Source: Roseimicrobium sp. ORNL1 (lineage in GTDB: Bacteria > Verrucomicrobiota > Verrucomicrobiia > Verrucomicrobiales > Verrucomicrobiaceae). From it: a stretch of 64,000 bases of DNA. The notes beneath the pieces were generated by a model. That model had not been told where the DNA came from, did no database searches, and saw only the letters and a program-made list of their open reading frames with translations. The position numbers were made by a program, and so were the translations under genes. Of this stretch, positions 52,615 to 61,800 are shown in pieces (the stretch's first letter is position 1; every line of letters starts with the position of its first letter). The stretch covers positions 1,426,001 through 1,490,000 of the forward strand of contig NZ_CP049143.1 of assembly GCF_011044495.1 (NCBI RefSeq). The letters run 5' to 3'.

Positions 52615-53739
52615 ATGCGCATTCTGCTCGCCCTCGACAAATTCAAAGGCTCGCTCACTGCCAAGCAGGCGGCGGATGCCGTGACGCGCGGGCTGCAGCG
52701 CGGAGGGGTGGATGCGGACATCGAAATCTGCCCGATAGCCGATGGCGGTGAGGGCTTTACAGAAGCTATCATCACAGCCCTTGGCGGGCAGTGGCAGGAA
52801 GCTCCGGCCCACGATGCCCAGGGTCGGCCGGTCATGGCCCGGTACGGGCTGATCCGTCACGACGACCATCTGGAGGCCATCATGGAGATGAGCGCCGCCT
52901 CGGGGCTCGCCCTGGTGAATGACCTCCCCCTCGACCCGGCCACGGCCAGCACGGCGGGCACCGGGGAAATGATGCTGCACGCCATGCAGCACGGGGCGCA
53001 GCGGATTCTCATTGGCATTGGCGGTAGCGCCACGAATGACGGAGGCACCGGCATGGCCTCGGTGCTGGGGTGCCAGTTTCTGGGTGAAAATGAGCAGCCT
53101 GTGGGACGGCTGCCTGGGGACCTGGACAAGGTCCGCCGCATCGCCAAGGAACGCATGCTGAACTGCGAGGTCGTGGTGGCCTGCGACGTGTCCAACCCCC
53201 TTCTCGGCGAGCACGGATGCACCCAGGTGTATGGCCCGCAGAAGGGTGTGAAAGATGTGGCCTACTTCGAAGGGCGCATGACGCGGCTCGCGGACATGGT
53301 GACGCGTGACCTGGGCTGTGACCATCGCAACAACTCAGGCGCCGGCGCCGCAGGTGGTCTTGGCTTCGGCCTCATGAGCTTCTGCGGTGCGCAGCTGAAG
53401 TGCGGTTTTGATTTGGTGGCAGATGTCACTGGCCTGCTGGAGCGCGTGAAGCGGGCAGATATCGTGATTACCGGCGAGGGCAAGCTGGACGCCCAGACTC
53501 TGCACGGGAAAGGCCCCATGGGCGTGGCCGAGATGGCCCGGGATGCCGGGAAGCCCGTCATTGGCGTGGGTGGCATCATTGACGACAGCGAAGGATTGCG
53601 CAGCCGTTTCCAGGCCCTCTGGCAGGTGAAGCCGGAGGCCATGGCCATCCCCGAAGCCGTGGCGCGTGCGGCAGAACTGCTGGAGGAAACGGTGGCCAAA
53701 CACAGTGGCGAGATTGTCCATCTTGTGCGCCAGGCGTAA
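52615..53739 (+). CDS. Glycerate kinase (GlxK/GarK family)
   Basis: Predicted product of 374 residues from ATG 52615, the start that aligns with the family N-terminus MRILLALDKFKGSLTAKQA. Other signatures are CPIADGGEGF, GIGGSATNDGGTGMASVLG, and VITGEGKLDAQTLHGKGP. The reaction is phosphorylation of D-glycerate with ATP, to 2-phosphoglycerate in GarK-type enzymes. Length is normal. It stands between the metallophosphatase and fabD on the same strand, with no evident pathway partners. Confidence 0.93.
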   Translation: MRILLALDKFKGSLTAKQAADAVTRGLQRGGVDADIEICPIADGGEGFTEAIITALGGQWQEAPAHDAQGRPVMARYGLIRHDDHLEAIMEMSAASGLALVNDLPLDPATASTAGTGEMMLHAMQHGAQRILIGIGGSATNDGGTGMASVLGCQFLGENEQPVGRLPGDLDKVRRIAKERMLNCEVVVACDVSNPLLGEHGCTQVYGPQKGVKDVAYFEGRMTRLADMVTRDLGCDHRNNSGAGAAGGLGFGLMSFCGAQLKCGFDLVADVTGLLERVKRADIVITGEGKLDAQTLHGKGPMGVAEMARDAGKPVIGVGGIIDDSEGLRSRFQALWQVKPEAMAIPEAVARAAELLEETVAKHSGEIVHLVRQA

Positions 53740-53802
53740 CGCTGGACGCGGAATCCACTTTTATTTGCGCCCGGCCCGGCAAGAGGCTAGAGCCAGCGGT
53801 CT

Positions 53803-54735
53803 ATGAGCAAGAAAGTCGTGTTGTTGTTTGCCGGTCAGGGCGCGCAGAAGGTGGGCATGGGCCAGGATCTCGCCGGCGCCTCCCCGAAGGTGAAGGCCAT
53901 GTTTGACCGCGCCAACGAAGTGCTCGGCTTCAACCTCACGGACACGATGTTCAACGGTCCGATTGATGAGCTCACACGCACCTCGCGCTGCCAGCCCGCG
54001 CTGTATGTGCACGGCCTTGCCGTTCTGGAAGCGCTGAAGGAGCGTGTGCCTTCCCTCGATATCGCCGCATGTGCAGGACTTTCGCTGGGGGAATTCACCG
54101 CCCATGCCGCGGCGGGCACCTTTGATTTCGAAACCGGCCTCAAGCTGGTGTTCCAGCGCGGCAGCTTCATGGAAGAAGCTTGTGAAGAGACGAAGGGCAG
54201 CATGGCCGCGCTCATTGGCGGTGAAGAGTCCGCCGTGCGTGACCTCGCCGCCGAGTGCAATGTGGATGTGGCAAACCTGAACGCGCCGGGACAGATTGTG
54301 CTGAGCGGCAGCGTCGAAGGCATCAAGCAGGCTGTGGCGAAGGCGAAGGAGAAGGGCATTCGCAAAGCGGTGGAACTCACCGTGGCCGGCGCTTATCACA
54401 GTCGCCTCATGAGGTCCGCACAGGACAAGCTGGCCGCCGTGCTGAAGACCACTCCGGTGCAGATGCCGAACGTGCCGGTGGTCAGCAACTACGAAGCGGA
54501 TGTCGTGACGAGCGACATCGTGATCAAAAGCACGCTGGAGCGCCAAGTCACCGGCTCCGTGCGCTGGTCCGAGTCCATGCAGCTTTTGTTGAAGGATGGA
54601 AACGACCTATTCCTCGAGCTCGGACCCGGCGGCGTACTCGCAGGCCTGATGGGCCGCATTCAAAAGGGCACGAAGGTGCTGACGATTGAGGACGTCGCGA
54701 GCCTGGACGCGGCGGTGGCGGAGCTGGGTGCGTAA
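53803..54735 (+). CDS. fabD: Malonyl-CoA:acyl carrier protein transacylase
   Basis: Predicted product of 310 residues from ATG 53803. The N-terminus VVLLFAGQGAQKVGMG is the substrate loop, the nucleophile is Ser94 in GLSLGEFTA, the Arg-containing segment VFQRGSFME follows, and the catalytic His199 is in AGAYHSRLM. It transfers malonyl from CoA to ACP for fatty acid synthesis. No other fab gene is in the window, so the gene is separated from the usual fabH-fabD-fabG-acpP cluster. Confidence 0.95.
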   Translation: MSKKVVLLFAGQGAQKVGMGQDLAGASPKVKAMFDRANEVLGFNLTDTMFNGPIDELTRTSRCQPALYVHGLAVLEALKERVPSLDIAACAGLSLGEFTAHAAAGTFDFETGLKLVFQRGSFMEEACEETKGSMAALIGGEESAVRDLAAECNVDVANLNAPGQIVLSGSVEGIKQAVAKAKEKGIRKAVELTVAGAYHSRLMRSAQDKLAAVLKTTPVQMPNVPVVSNYEADVVTSDIVIKSTLERQVTGSVRWSESMQLLLKDGNDLFLELGPGGVLAGLMGRIQKGTKVLTIEDVASLDAAVAELGA

Positions 54736-54747
54736 GTCTTGTCAGTT

Positions 54748-55122
54748 ATGACGACCGCAGCCCAAGTCTCTTCAAACACACTGCGGGAGGCGCTTGTGAA
54801 GTGGGAGAGGCTCCGGCTGTGGTACAACGCAGTGATGTTTATTGTTGGCTGGTCGATTTCCTACCACCTGAAGTGGCATATGGATCAGCAAGCAATGCTT
54901 GGGTATTGGGGGAGCGCTGTTCTCTTCGGCGTGACTGCCAATGTCTTCTTCACGCTGGGACCTGCATGTGAGTGTTACTGTCTCGCGTTTCGTAACAGGG
55001 GATTCGGAAGAGGTCGAATCGTCCTGTTCGTGCTGGGGCTGGGCGTATCACTGGCCGCAGCAGGTCTATTTTCTTTGTCTCTCACCCTGATGTACGGAGC
55101 GATTTTCGGAGGGCCGCGTTAG
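54748..55122 (+). CDS. Small membrane protein, related to the next gene
   Basis: Predicted product of 124 residues from ATG 54748 (a TTG at 54739 is in frame). Three hydrophobic helices are seen: VMFIVGWSI, VLFGVTANVFFTLG and IVLFVLGLGVSLAAAGLFSLSLTLMYG. LWYNAVMFIVGWS and ANVFFTLGPACECY correspond to LYNVVICFFGWS and ANACFAVGPLLEW in the next gene, so the two are tandem homologs. No family is recognised. It follows fabD by 12 bases. Confidence 0.6.
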   Translation: MTTAAQVSSNTLREALVKWERLRLWYNAVMFIVGWSISYHLKWHMDQQAMLGYWGSAVLFGVTANVFFTLGPACECYCLAFRNRGFGRGRIVLFVLGLGVSLAAAGLFSLSLTLMYGAIFGGPR

Positions 55123-55176
55123 GTCGCACAGGAGTTGGGGATTGTCAGGGATTGAGCAATCCCCTAGTTTTTGTGC

Positions 55177-55584
55177 ATGCAGCCGGTACCCAGCACGCAT
55201 CAAGTGGCAGCCTCAAGTCCCCCGGTGATTCCATGGAGCCTGCTTTGGGTGCTGTACAATGTCGTGATTTGCTTCTTTGGCTGGTCTTTCTGGGAACTTG
55301 AGTCGTACAACAAGTTTCCCGGTGGAATGACCATCCTTGAGCCATGGGAATGGTGGATGCGGGTGATTGGAGTGTGGGGATTGGCGAATGCGTGCTTCGC
55401 AGTTGGACCGCTTCTGGAGTGGGTTCTGCGTCGGTGGTTCCAGCGCACGCTGGTTACCCGGGGAGTCTTTGTCTTCCTCATTCTTGTCGTGTCTGTGATT
55501 CTGATCACTGACTGGGCCAGCCACTTCAGGACTGACTACCTCAGGGCAGGGGAATCCGCCACATTGCGAATGCGGGACTTATGA
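55177..55584 (+). CDS. Small membrane protein, paralog of the preceding gene
   Basis: Predicted product of 135 residues from ATG 55177. The layout is a polar N-terminus, then helices near LLWVLYNVVICFFGWSFW, WWMRVIGVWGLANACFAVG and GVFVFLILVVSVILITDW. Shared motifs with the preceding gene are YN-V-FGW and AN-F-GP-E. The proteins have diverged considerably, so the duplication is not recent. Function unknown. Confidence 0.55.
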   Translation: MQPVPSTHQVAASSPPVIPWSLLWVLYNVVICFFGWSFWELESYNKFPGGMTILEPWEWWMRVIGVWGLANACFAVGPLLEWVLRRWFQRTLVTRGVFVFLILVVSVILITDWASHFRTDYLRAGESATLRMRDL

Positions 55585-55673
55585 CCCTGTAACTGAGAAG
55601 ACCGAACCGTCGCTTGCTGCCAACCTCGACAAGCTCCATGGCTGTTGGGTGGCGTCAGACGCTGACCTAAAAC

Positions 55674-56174
55674 ATGAGTGCGTATGCGAGAGTGCGAGAG
55701 ATTTATGTTGGCGGCGAACGGGAAGCCCCAATGAAGTTCGTCTCAAGGATTGAAGCGATGGCGGGCAGGGGGCTGGCGGGTGACCGCTACGCTCTCGGTA
55801 TGGGGTCATATTCCAAGTCCAAAGGAGTGCGTGACGTGACGCTGATCGAGATTGAGGCGTTGTGGGATTTCTTCCATGCATCGGGGATTGATCTTCACCC
55901 CAGCCTCACTCGCCGTAATATCGTCACTGAGGGGGTGAGGCTTTCCGAGTTGATAGGCTGTTCCTTCTCGATTGGCACGGTGTCCTTGTTTGGACTTCGT
56001 GCCTGCCCTCCATGCCGACATCTAGCCAGGCTGGTTGGCATTCCCGAGGTTCTTGGCGGCCTTGCTCATTCAGGAGGCATCTACGCGCAGGTAGTGAGCG
56101 ATGGAATCATCAGCGTCGGCGATGAGGTGGTTTCATCCTCTGCTTCTCCCCGTGATTCCAACGTTCACGCCTGA
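55674..56174 (+). CDS. MOSC-domain protein
   Basis: Predicted product of 166 residues from ATG 55674. MOSC features are GRGLAGDRYALGMG, VTLIEIEAL, RRNIVTEGVRLSELIG, and the conserved cysteine in LFGLRACPPCRHL, the predicted sulfur carrier or molybdenum ligand of the family (YiiM, MOCS C-terminus). GGLAHSGGIYAQVVSDGIISVGD completes the beta-barrel. It may handle molybdenum-cofactor or sulfur transfer; no cofactor genes are adjacent. The 136 bases to the next gene hold no feature I can support. Confidence 0.9.
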   Translation: MSAYARVREIYVGGEREAPMKFVSRIEAMAGRGLAGDRYALGMGSYSKSKGVRDVTLIEIEALWDFFHASGIDLHPSLTRRNIVTEGVRLSELIGCSFSIGTVSLFGLRACPPCRHLARLVGIPEVLGGLAHSGGIYAQVVSDGIISVGDEVVSSSASPRDSNVHA

Positions 56175-56311
56175 TCATGCGCTGCATGCGATCCGTCTAC
56201 CTGCTTCGCGAATTGCATTTGTGAGCTCTTCCAGTATCAACATGCGTTCCAAGCGCACGGCCCGGTGGACGCTGCACTTGGTCGTTAGGCGACTCGCCAA
56301 TCGTACTCTTC

Positions 56312-57060
56312 ATGAAAGCTCTCTACCTATTGCCGGCCGCGCTCCTTTTGGCTTCGTGTTCAGGTTTGCAGCCTACGCCTAAATTCGCGCTGTCGATTCC
56401 TGAGCAGTTTGATCATCACACCGAGCGCCGCACGTTCAAGCAGGGTGAACCTCTGGTGGACGATCCCACATTCGGACCGATTAATCGCGCCGCACGTCCA
56501 ACCACTTTCGTTTCAGGCCAAGCCATCAATCCGTCGTTTGTTTCTTATGCTGGAGGCGGATACGGCACGGGCAGGGAGCGGAGAGGCTGGAGTGTCGAGG
56601 TTCAGGCCGGTGCTTCCGAGCGCGTGTTGCGTGCACTACAGACCGCCAAGGAGGTTATGAGGCCGACTTGGGCTACAACATCAACTCTTCGCCACGGATT
56701 TATCCGCGGTTCACCCGCAAATCATTTCCGTGGGGCGACGCCGTTTCCTTTATTGTCCAGTATCAGAACGACAACACGAACTACGTCCCGAACAACGGGA
56801 TGATGTCCTACGAAGTGCAGGGCGTGACCCACGACCACCGTTATACGGTTCGCGCGAGGTTTGGCATTACTCATCCTCGGCTCGACGAGTTTGGTCCCAA
56901 GGTTAGGGATTACAGCGACGACACATTCAAGCCGGACTCTCCGATGCGTCGTGACCGCGACTATGTGCTTGTCGAACGGTGCCCAGACACAGCATTCCAA
57001 CCAAGCCTCGAGGATATTGACGCGATGCTTCAGACATTGAAGCCAGGAGTTTCCCGCTAA
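56312..57060 (+). pseudogene. Lipoprotein gene interrupted by a single-base frameshift
   Basis: ATG 56312 starts a lipoprotein signal (LLPAALLLASC, lipobox Cys at residue 16). The first frame reads sensibly to ALQTAKE at about 56653, then loses protein character; the second frame takes over with YEADLGYNINSSPRIYPRF and runs to a stop at 57060. Adding one G to the GG at 56653-56654 would join them as ALQTAKE-GYEADLGYNINSS in a chain of about 249 residues. It is either a recent pseudogene or a sequencing error. The downstream half (GDAVSFIVQYQNDN, YEVQGVTHDHRYTV) looks like an exported beta-rich protein. No family recognised. Confidence 0.65.
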
Positions 57061-57159
57061 ACCATTGCTCAGCCATCGCAACCCACCGCTCAACCACCGC
57101 CAACTCCCCCTCGCACTTTCCCCTTTCCAGAGGCACGCATCTCGCTACCGTGAGGTCGC

Positions 57160-57552
57160 ATGCTTCAGGTTGTCTTCAACGAAATCTCCGCCGCCGAGCT
57201 CTCTACTCTTCCCACCCAGGTCCAGTTCACGATCATCGAAGCGATGAATGTGCAGCCGGATGATGTAGAGGAGAATCGCCTCGGCAAGCGCTTCGGTCTG
57301 CTGGAGCGTGGTGGCCAGAAGCTCTACCGCTGCCGTGCCGGTGAATGGCGCGTGTACTTCGCCGTGGAAGGCGCGCATGTGAAGGTGCATCGCGTTTTGC
57401 ACGCCAATACCCTGAAGGATTTCCTTTTCCGCAGCAACCTCGGCGGCGCTGGCGCTACTCCTGCCCCTGCCGGTGAAGATGAGACCCTCGGCCAGTCGAA
57501 GAGCTTCTGGAAGCTCATTGATGAGGGCGAGAAGACGCTGAAGGTGGTCTAG
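57160..57552 (+). CDS. RelE/ParE-like toxin-fold protein, orphan
   Basis: Predicted product of 130 residues from ATG 57160 with GAGG six bases upstream. The core follows the RelE/ParE fold: FNEISAAELSTLPTQVQFTIIEAM as the N-terminal helices, RFGLLERGGQKLYRCRAGEWRVYFAV as the central strands with Arg/Tyr residues, and VKVHRVLHANTLKDFLF at the end. An extension of about 35 residues follows. No antitoxin gene is on either side, so it may be an orphan or have another job. It converges with hslO across a short repeat region. Confidence 0.7.
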   Translation: MLQVVFNEISAAELSTLPTQVQFTIIEAMNVQPDDVEENRLGKRFGLLERGGQKLYRCRAGEWRVYFAVEGAHVKVHRVLHANTLKDFLFRSNLGGAGATPAPAGEDETLGQSKSFWKLIDEGEKTLKVV

Positions 57553-57555
57553 CCG

Positions 57556-57712
57556 GTACGACGGTAAGCGGTGAGCAGTGCGACGGTGGATGAGCCGTTG
57601 TGGTGTCTTACCACTTAGACCTTGGTCGTCGCTGCTCGGACATGATCTGCCATGTGCGTTACGTGCGACAGTAGCTGTTACTGTCCTACTGTCGCACCGC
57701 TCACCGTCGCAC
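57556..57712. repeat. Inverted repeats filling the gap between convergent genes
   Basis: GTACGACGGTAAGCGGTG (57556-57573) is reverse complementary at 16 of 18 positions to 57695-57712. Inside, GTGCGACAGTAG (57663-57674) pairs perfectly with 57686-57697 around 11 bases. The repeats begin three bases after the RelE-like stop and end four bases before the Hsp33 stop. They may act as a two-way terminator, although T runs are lacking. Confidence 0.7.
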
Positions 57713-57716
57713 TGGG

Positions 57717-58547
57717 CTAGGACGCCTTCGCCTGCCACGCCTCGAACTGCTCCTTCGCAGCGCGGTAACGGGCGCCGCAGCGGGGGCACTGCACGGTCAT
57801 GACTTCATCGTCGCCGAAGGCTTCCTTCAGCGCTTCCGGACTGAGCTTGGCGAGGATGGGGTAGAGGCGCTCCACGGTGCAGCCGCACTTCCAGATGTAG
57901 CGCCGTGTCTCCAGGAGACTGAGCGTTTCCTTCTGGTCGATGGTGCGCACGTCTTCCTCGGTGAGGGCGGCGAGCCAGGCTTCGTCGCAATCAGGTTGGG
58001 AGGAAATCATGACGATGTCCTCTTCGGTGTTGCGGAAGAAGCGGGCGAGGCGCTGCTCGCTCTGCTGGTAGTACTGCTCCACGCAGGGAAGGATTTGATT
58101 CCCCTCCACCTGCACGAGGCTCTGCTGTGCGGTGTGACCGATGCGGGTGGTCTGGGCGCTGAAGATGTTCGCGCCCATGTCGCGCACGTCCTCGGTGAAG
58201 ACGCGGCCGGCGATTTGCCCGGGGCGTGTGTTGCCGGTGACGAAGAGATTGATCGCAGGCTTCTGGAAATTCATGGTCCACCCGCAGTTCTCGTCCTGGG
58301 GACGGGAGGCGAGGTGCAGCGTGAGCCCCGCCAGTGCGTCCTTCAGCATGGCGTCCTGCTCATTGGTGTATTGCAGACCGTGGTCTGCGCGGTGCAGGTA
58401 GTAGTCGATGTACAACGGTTCAAAATCCGCCCGCGCCACGAGCGCATTGCGCCCGCGCACGAAATAGGTGCGGACTTCGAGAACGGAGGCGTTGGAGTCT
58501 TCGGACATGGTCAGGTCTTTGGAAAATGGGGGCTGGTCATTTAGCAT
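57717..58547 (-). CDS. hslO: Hsp33-family redox-regulated chaperone
   Basis: Predicted product of 276 residues from ATG 58547, preferred over ATG 58508 because AAGGA lies seven bases upstream. The N-terminal substrate-binding domain contains RTYFVRGRNALVARADFEPLY, LTLHLASRPQDENCGWTMNF and NLFVTGNTRPGQIAGRVFT. The C-terminal zinc switch has CGC (KCGCTVERL) followed by CPRCGARY, the four-cysteine centre that releases zinc on oxidation and activates holdase function. Length is close to the family norm of about 290. The gene is alone on its strand up to the repeats at 58659. Confidence 0.88.
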   Translation of the reverse strand: MLNDQPPFSKDLTMSEDSNASVLEVRTYFVRGRNALVARADFEPLYIDYYLHRADHGLQYTNEQDAMLKDALAGLTLHLASRPQDENCGWTMNFQKPAINLFVTGNTRPGQIAGRVFTEDVRDMGANIFSAQTTRIGHTAQQSLVQVEGNQILPCVEQYYQQSEQRLARFFRNTEEDIVMISSQPDCDEAWLAALTEEDVRTIDQKETLSLLETRRYIWKCGCTVERLYPILAKLSPEALKEAFGDDEVMTVQCPRCGARYRAAKEQFEAWQAKAS

Positions 58548-58658
58548 AAAACGTTCCTTGGTGAAAGAAGGGATACGCGGGAAATGCAGTTTGGGACGGG
58601 GGAGGGGGAAATGGAACGGTATGGGGTCGGAAGCCCTCGAAGCCTGGCAACGTGTCAA

Positions 58659-58802
58659 GGAGTGGGGACATTCCTGTCCCCATTTTGGATGGCATGCCGA
58701 CACGGGGTGGAATCTTCCCGTCAGCATCTTTTGCGTTGTGGATGGGATTTGAAAGGCAATGCTCTTTTCACCTCTAAATGGGGACAGGAATGTCCCCACT
58801 CC
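58659..58802. repeat. REPIN-like pair of palindromes in inverted orientation
   Basis: A 27-base sequence at 58659-58685 (GGAGTGGGGACATTCCTGTC, then CCCATTT) is perfectly reverse complementary to 58776-58802. Each copy holds the palindrome TGGGGACA-TTCC-TGTCCCCA. Two REP-like units facing each other 90 bases apart match the layout of REPINs. No gene is present in the 285-base gap (58548-58832). Confidence 0.8.
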
Positions 58803-58832
58803 CTGGCACGAAGTCACCTTGTGGGAGGTGTT

Positions 58833-61800
58833 TCACTTCGTGCGCAGATACGCCATCAAATCCGCGAGTTGCTCCACAGTGAGTGCAGCTTCCAGACCCT
58901 CAGGCATCAGGGAGAGGCCAGTGCTCTTGAGTGTCTTGATTTGAGGCCGGGCGATGGATTGCTCCACGGCGTCTGCGCCTTTCATGGTGATGCTGGATTC
59001 CGACTCGCCGGTGAGCATGCCGATCAAAATACGACTGTCCTGAAGCTCCACCACGTACTGCGCGAAGTTGGGCGAGACCTCGCGATTGGGGTCGAGGATG
59101 TTGGTCAGCAACTGCTCCGGTGTCCATGCCAGCGTGGTGGCGAGATTTGGGCCTACGTCGCGGCCTTCATCCTTGAAGCGATGGCACACGGCGCACACGG
59201 TTGTGAAGACAAGCTTGCCGCGCGTGGCATCGCCCAGTGTTGATAGCGCTGGCTGATACTTCGCGAGCACTTCGCTGCGACTGCTGGTGGAGAAGAGTTT
59301 TTCGGCGCGGGTCTTGAGCGTCGAGTCCGTGGTTCGCAGCATGAGCGCGCGAGCGGCGGCGGAGATTTCCGCGGGCTTGATGCGTCCTGCTTCAATGGCT
59401 CCCAGAAGCCCGTCCAGCCATTCCTTTTTGCCTGCAAGAGCCTGGAGCGCGGCTTCTCTCGGTGCCGGTGTGAGGGTGGACCATGCCTCAAGCAAGAGGG
59501 TTCCCACGCCGTCATCGCGGCGTGGGCGGAGCACCTGAATCGCGGCAAGGCGGATGCCATCGGGCTCGTGAGGCCCCAACAGTTTCACGGCAATCTCACG
59601 CAACGAGGCGAACTCCAGCAGGGCGAGCAGATTGATGGCTCGCGTGCGTTCCTCCATGGGGAGACTCGCGTTCAGGGCGATGTCCGTCTTCGCTTTTGCC
59701 ACGGACGTGAGCCATGCCTTTGTCTCCGGCTTGATGGCCGAAGTCATGAGTGATTTGTTGGCTTGTCCCAAGGACGCTTGAAGTCCCTCCAGACCCGATT
59801 CCACCGTCCGGGGTACACGGTCGCGCTGGCTCTCAAGGGCGGAGAGGAAGAACAGGCCCTGATTCATCAAGTGCATGTAGGTCGTGCCTCCGGATAGACA
59901 CTTGCCGAAAACCTGTCCCGCATCACGCATGAGCGTTTCCATTTCGGGAGAGCCAGGCAGATCGCGCAGGAGCGTGGCCGTACTGCCGGCGAGGATGTCG
60001 ACGGGCGCGGACAGCAGGGCAGTGCGCATCCACGGATCGCGAAGGTCATTCTTCACTGCAGTCACCAGCGGCTTGATGGCGGCGGTGTGTGTGAAGCTTC
60101 CCAACGAAAGTGCGAGCTGGCGCCGCACGCGGATGTCCGGGTCTGAAGTCATCGACGCCAGTTCACGAAGCAGGGCTGGTGCTGGTGACTGGGAGTTTCC
60201 GCTCGTGGCGGTAATGACGATTTCAGGCGCGAGGGAATGCGCTCCAGGGGTGGAAGGAAGCTGTGCGGAAATCAGTCCCTCAGTCAGCAGCGTGGCATGC
60301 TCGCGAACGTGCGCATCAGCATCGTGCACGGCTGCCACTGCATCGGTGTCCGTGAACTTCCACAATCCATCAAGCGACCAGAGCGCATGCAGACGTGCCA
60401 GGGCGCTGGTGGACTCCCTCAGAGTAGTGCGCAGCTCCGCAACCGCGGCTGTGTCCTGTCGCTCGAAGAGCAAGCGATGCGCGGTGTCGCGATGCCAGGC
60501 GTTGGGGTGCGCGAGAAGCTTCACCAACTCCGCGCTGCTCTTGTCAGCCAGTGGCTCTATCTTCCGCACCTTGTAGCCCTTCGGAGTGAGGCGCCAGATG
60601 CGGCCCTTGTCGATGCCCTTGATGAGGTCAATGGCGGCGTGGATGTCATCCGGCAGGCTCCAGGGGTGCTCGATGGCCTCGCGATACATGTCGCACACGT
60701 GCAGGCAGCCATCGGGCGCGTTGGCGAAGTTCACAGGGCGGAACCAGATGTCACGGCTGGCGCAGAATTCCTTGTCGCCATCCACCCGCGTGGCCTTGAA
60801 GGTGACGCCGTCGGGCGTGAGCTTGAGACGGTAGAAGAGATTACCTGCAACATCCGCCACAAAGGCCATGCCGCGATAGCCTTCCGGATAAGCGTCGCCG
60901 CGGTAAATGGTGATACCGGCGGATGAGGTGACAACACCGGCGCCCACCAGCTCGCTGCGCGGCATGTGATTGGTGGGATCGTTACTCCAACGATCCGCGC
61001 GCAGCACGCGCCAGGCTTCGGGAGGGCTGATGCGATGAACAGGAAGCTGGTCGCCAAACTCAGCGGAGTCGTGCAGGGGATTGACCGCAGGGAGGTAGGG
61101 ATTGCGTGAGAGGTAGCGCGAATCGAGAACGACATGCTGGCAGGGATTGCGAATGTTGCAGAGGAAGCGGTTGCCCCAGTCATCGCGGGTGTTGCCAAAG
61201 CGGGCGCCACCGTCCGTGGCCTCAATCTTCATGGTCACGGGATCCAGCCGTAGATCAGAGCGGCGAATGGTGACGGGCTTTTCATCAGGGTGTATCAGAT
61301 TCTGAACGGTGCCGCCGTTCGTGCCGCCGGCGATGTAGATCTTGTTATCGAGACCCCAGATGGGATTGTTCGCCACCGCCTGGACGTTGAGCTTCTTTAA
61401 TCCGGTGAAGAGCTTCTGCCGCACATCGGCTACACCATCATTGTCCGTGTCCTTGAGATACCAAATGTCTGGCGTGGCCACGACAATGATGCCGCCCTTC
61501 CAGCAAGCGGCGCCGGTGGGCCAGGAGAGATCATGGGCGAAGATGGTGCTGCGGTCGTAGACGCCGTCGCCTTCCGTATCCGTAAGCAGGCGCACTTTGC
61601 CGATGGGGAGGTCGGTGGAATTCTCCTGGCTGGGCTTGTGCTTTGCCTTGTCCGTGTACGGATAGTCATTCATCTCGCACACGAAGGCGCGGCCGTATTC
61701 GTCATAGGTGATGGCGACGGGGTCCGTGACCAGCGGTTCCGCGGCGACGAGGTCCATCGTGAAACCGTCGAGTACGTCGAAGGTGGACGCCGCTTTCTCC

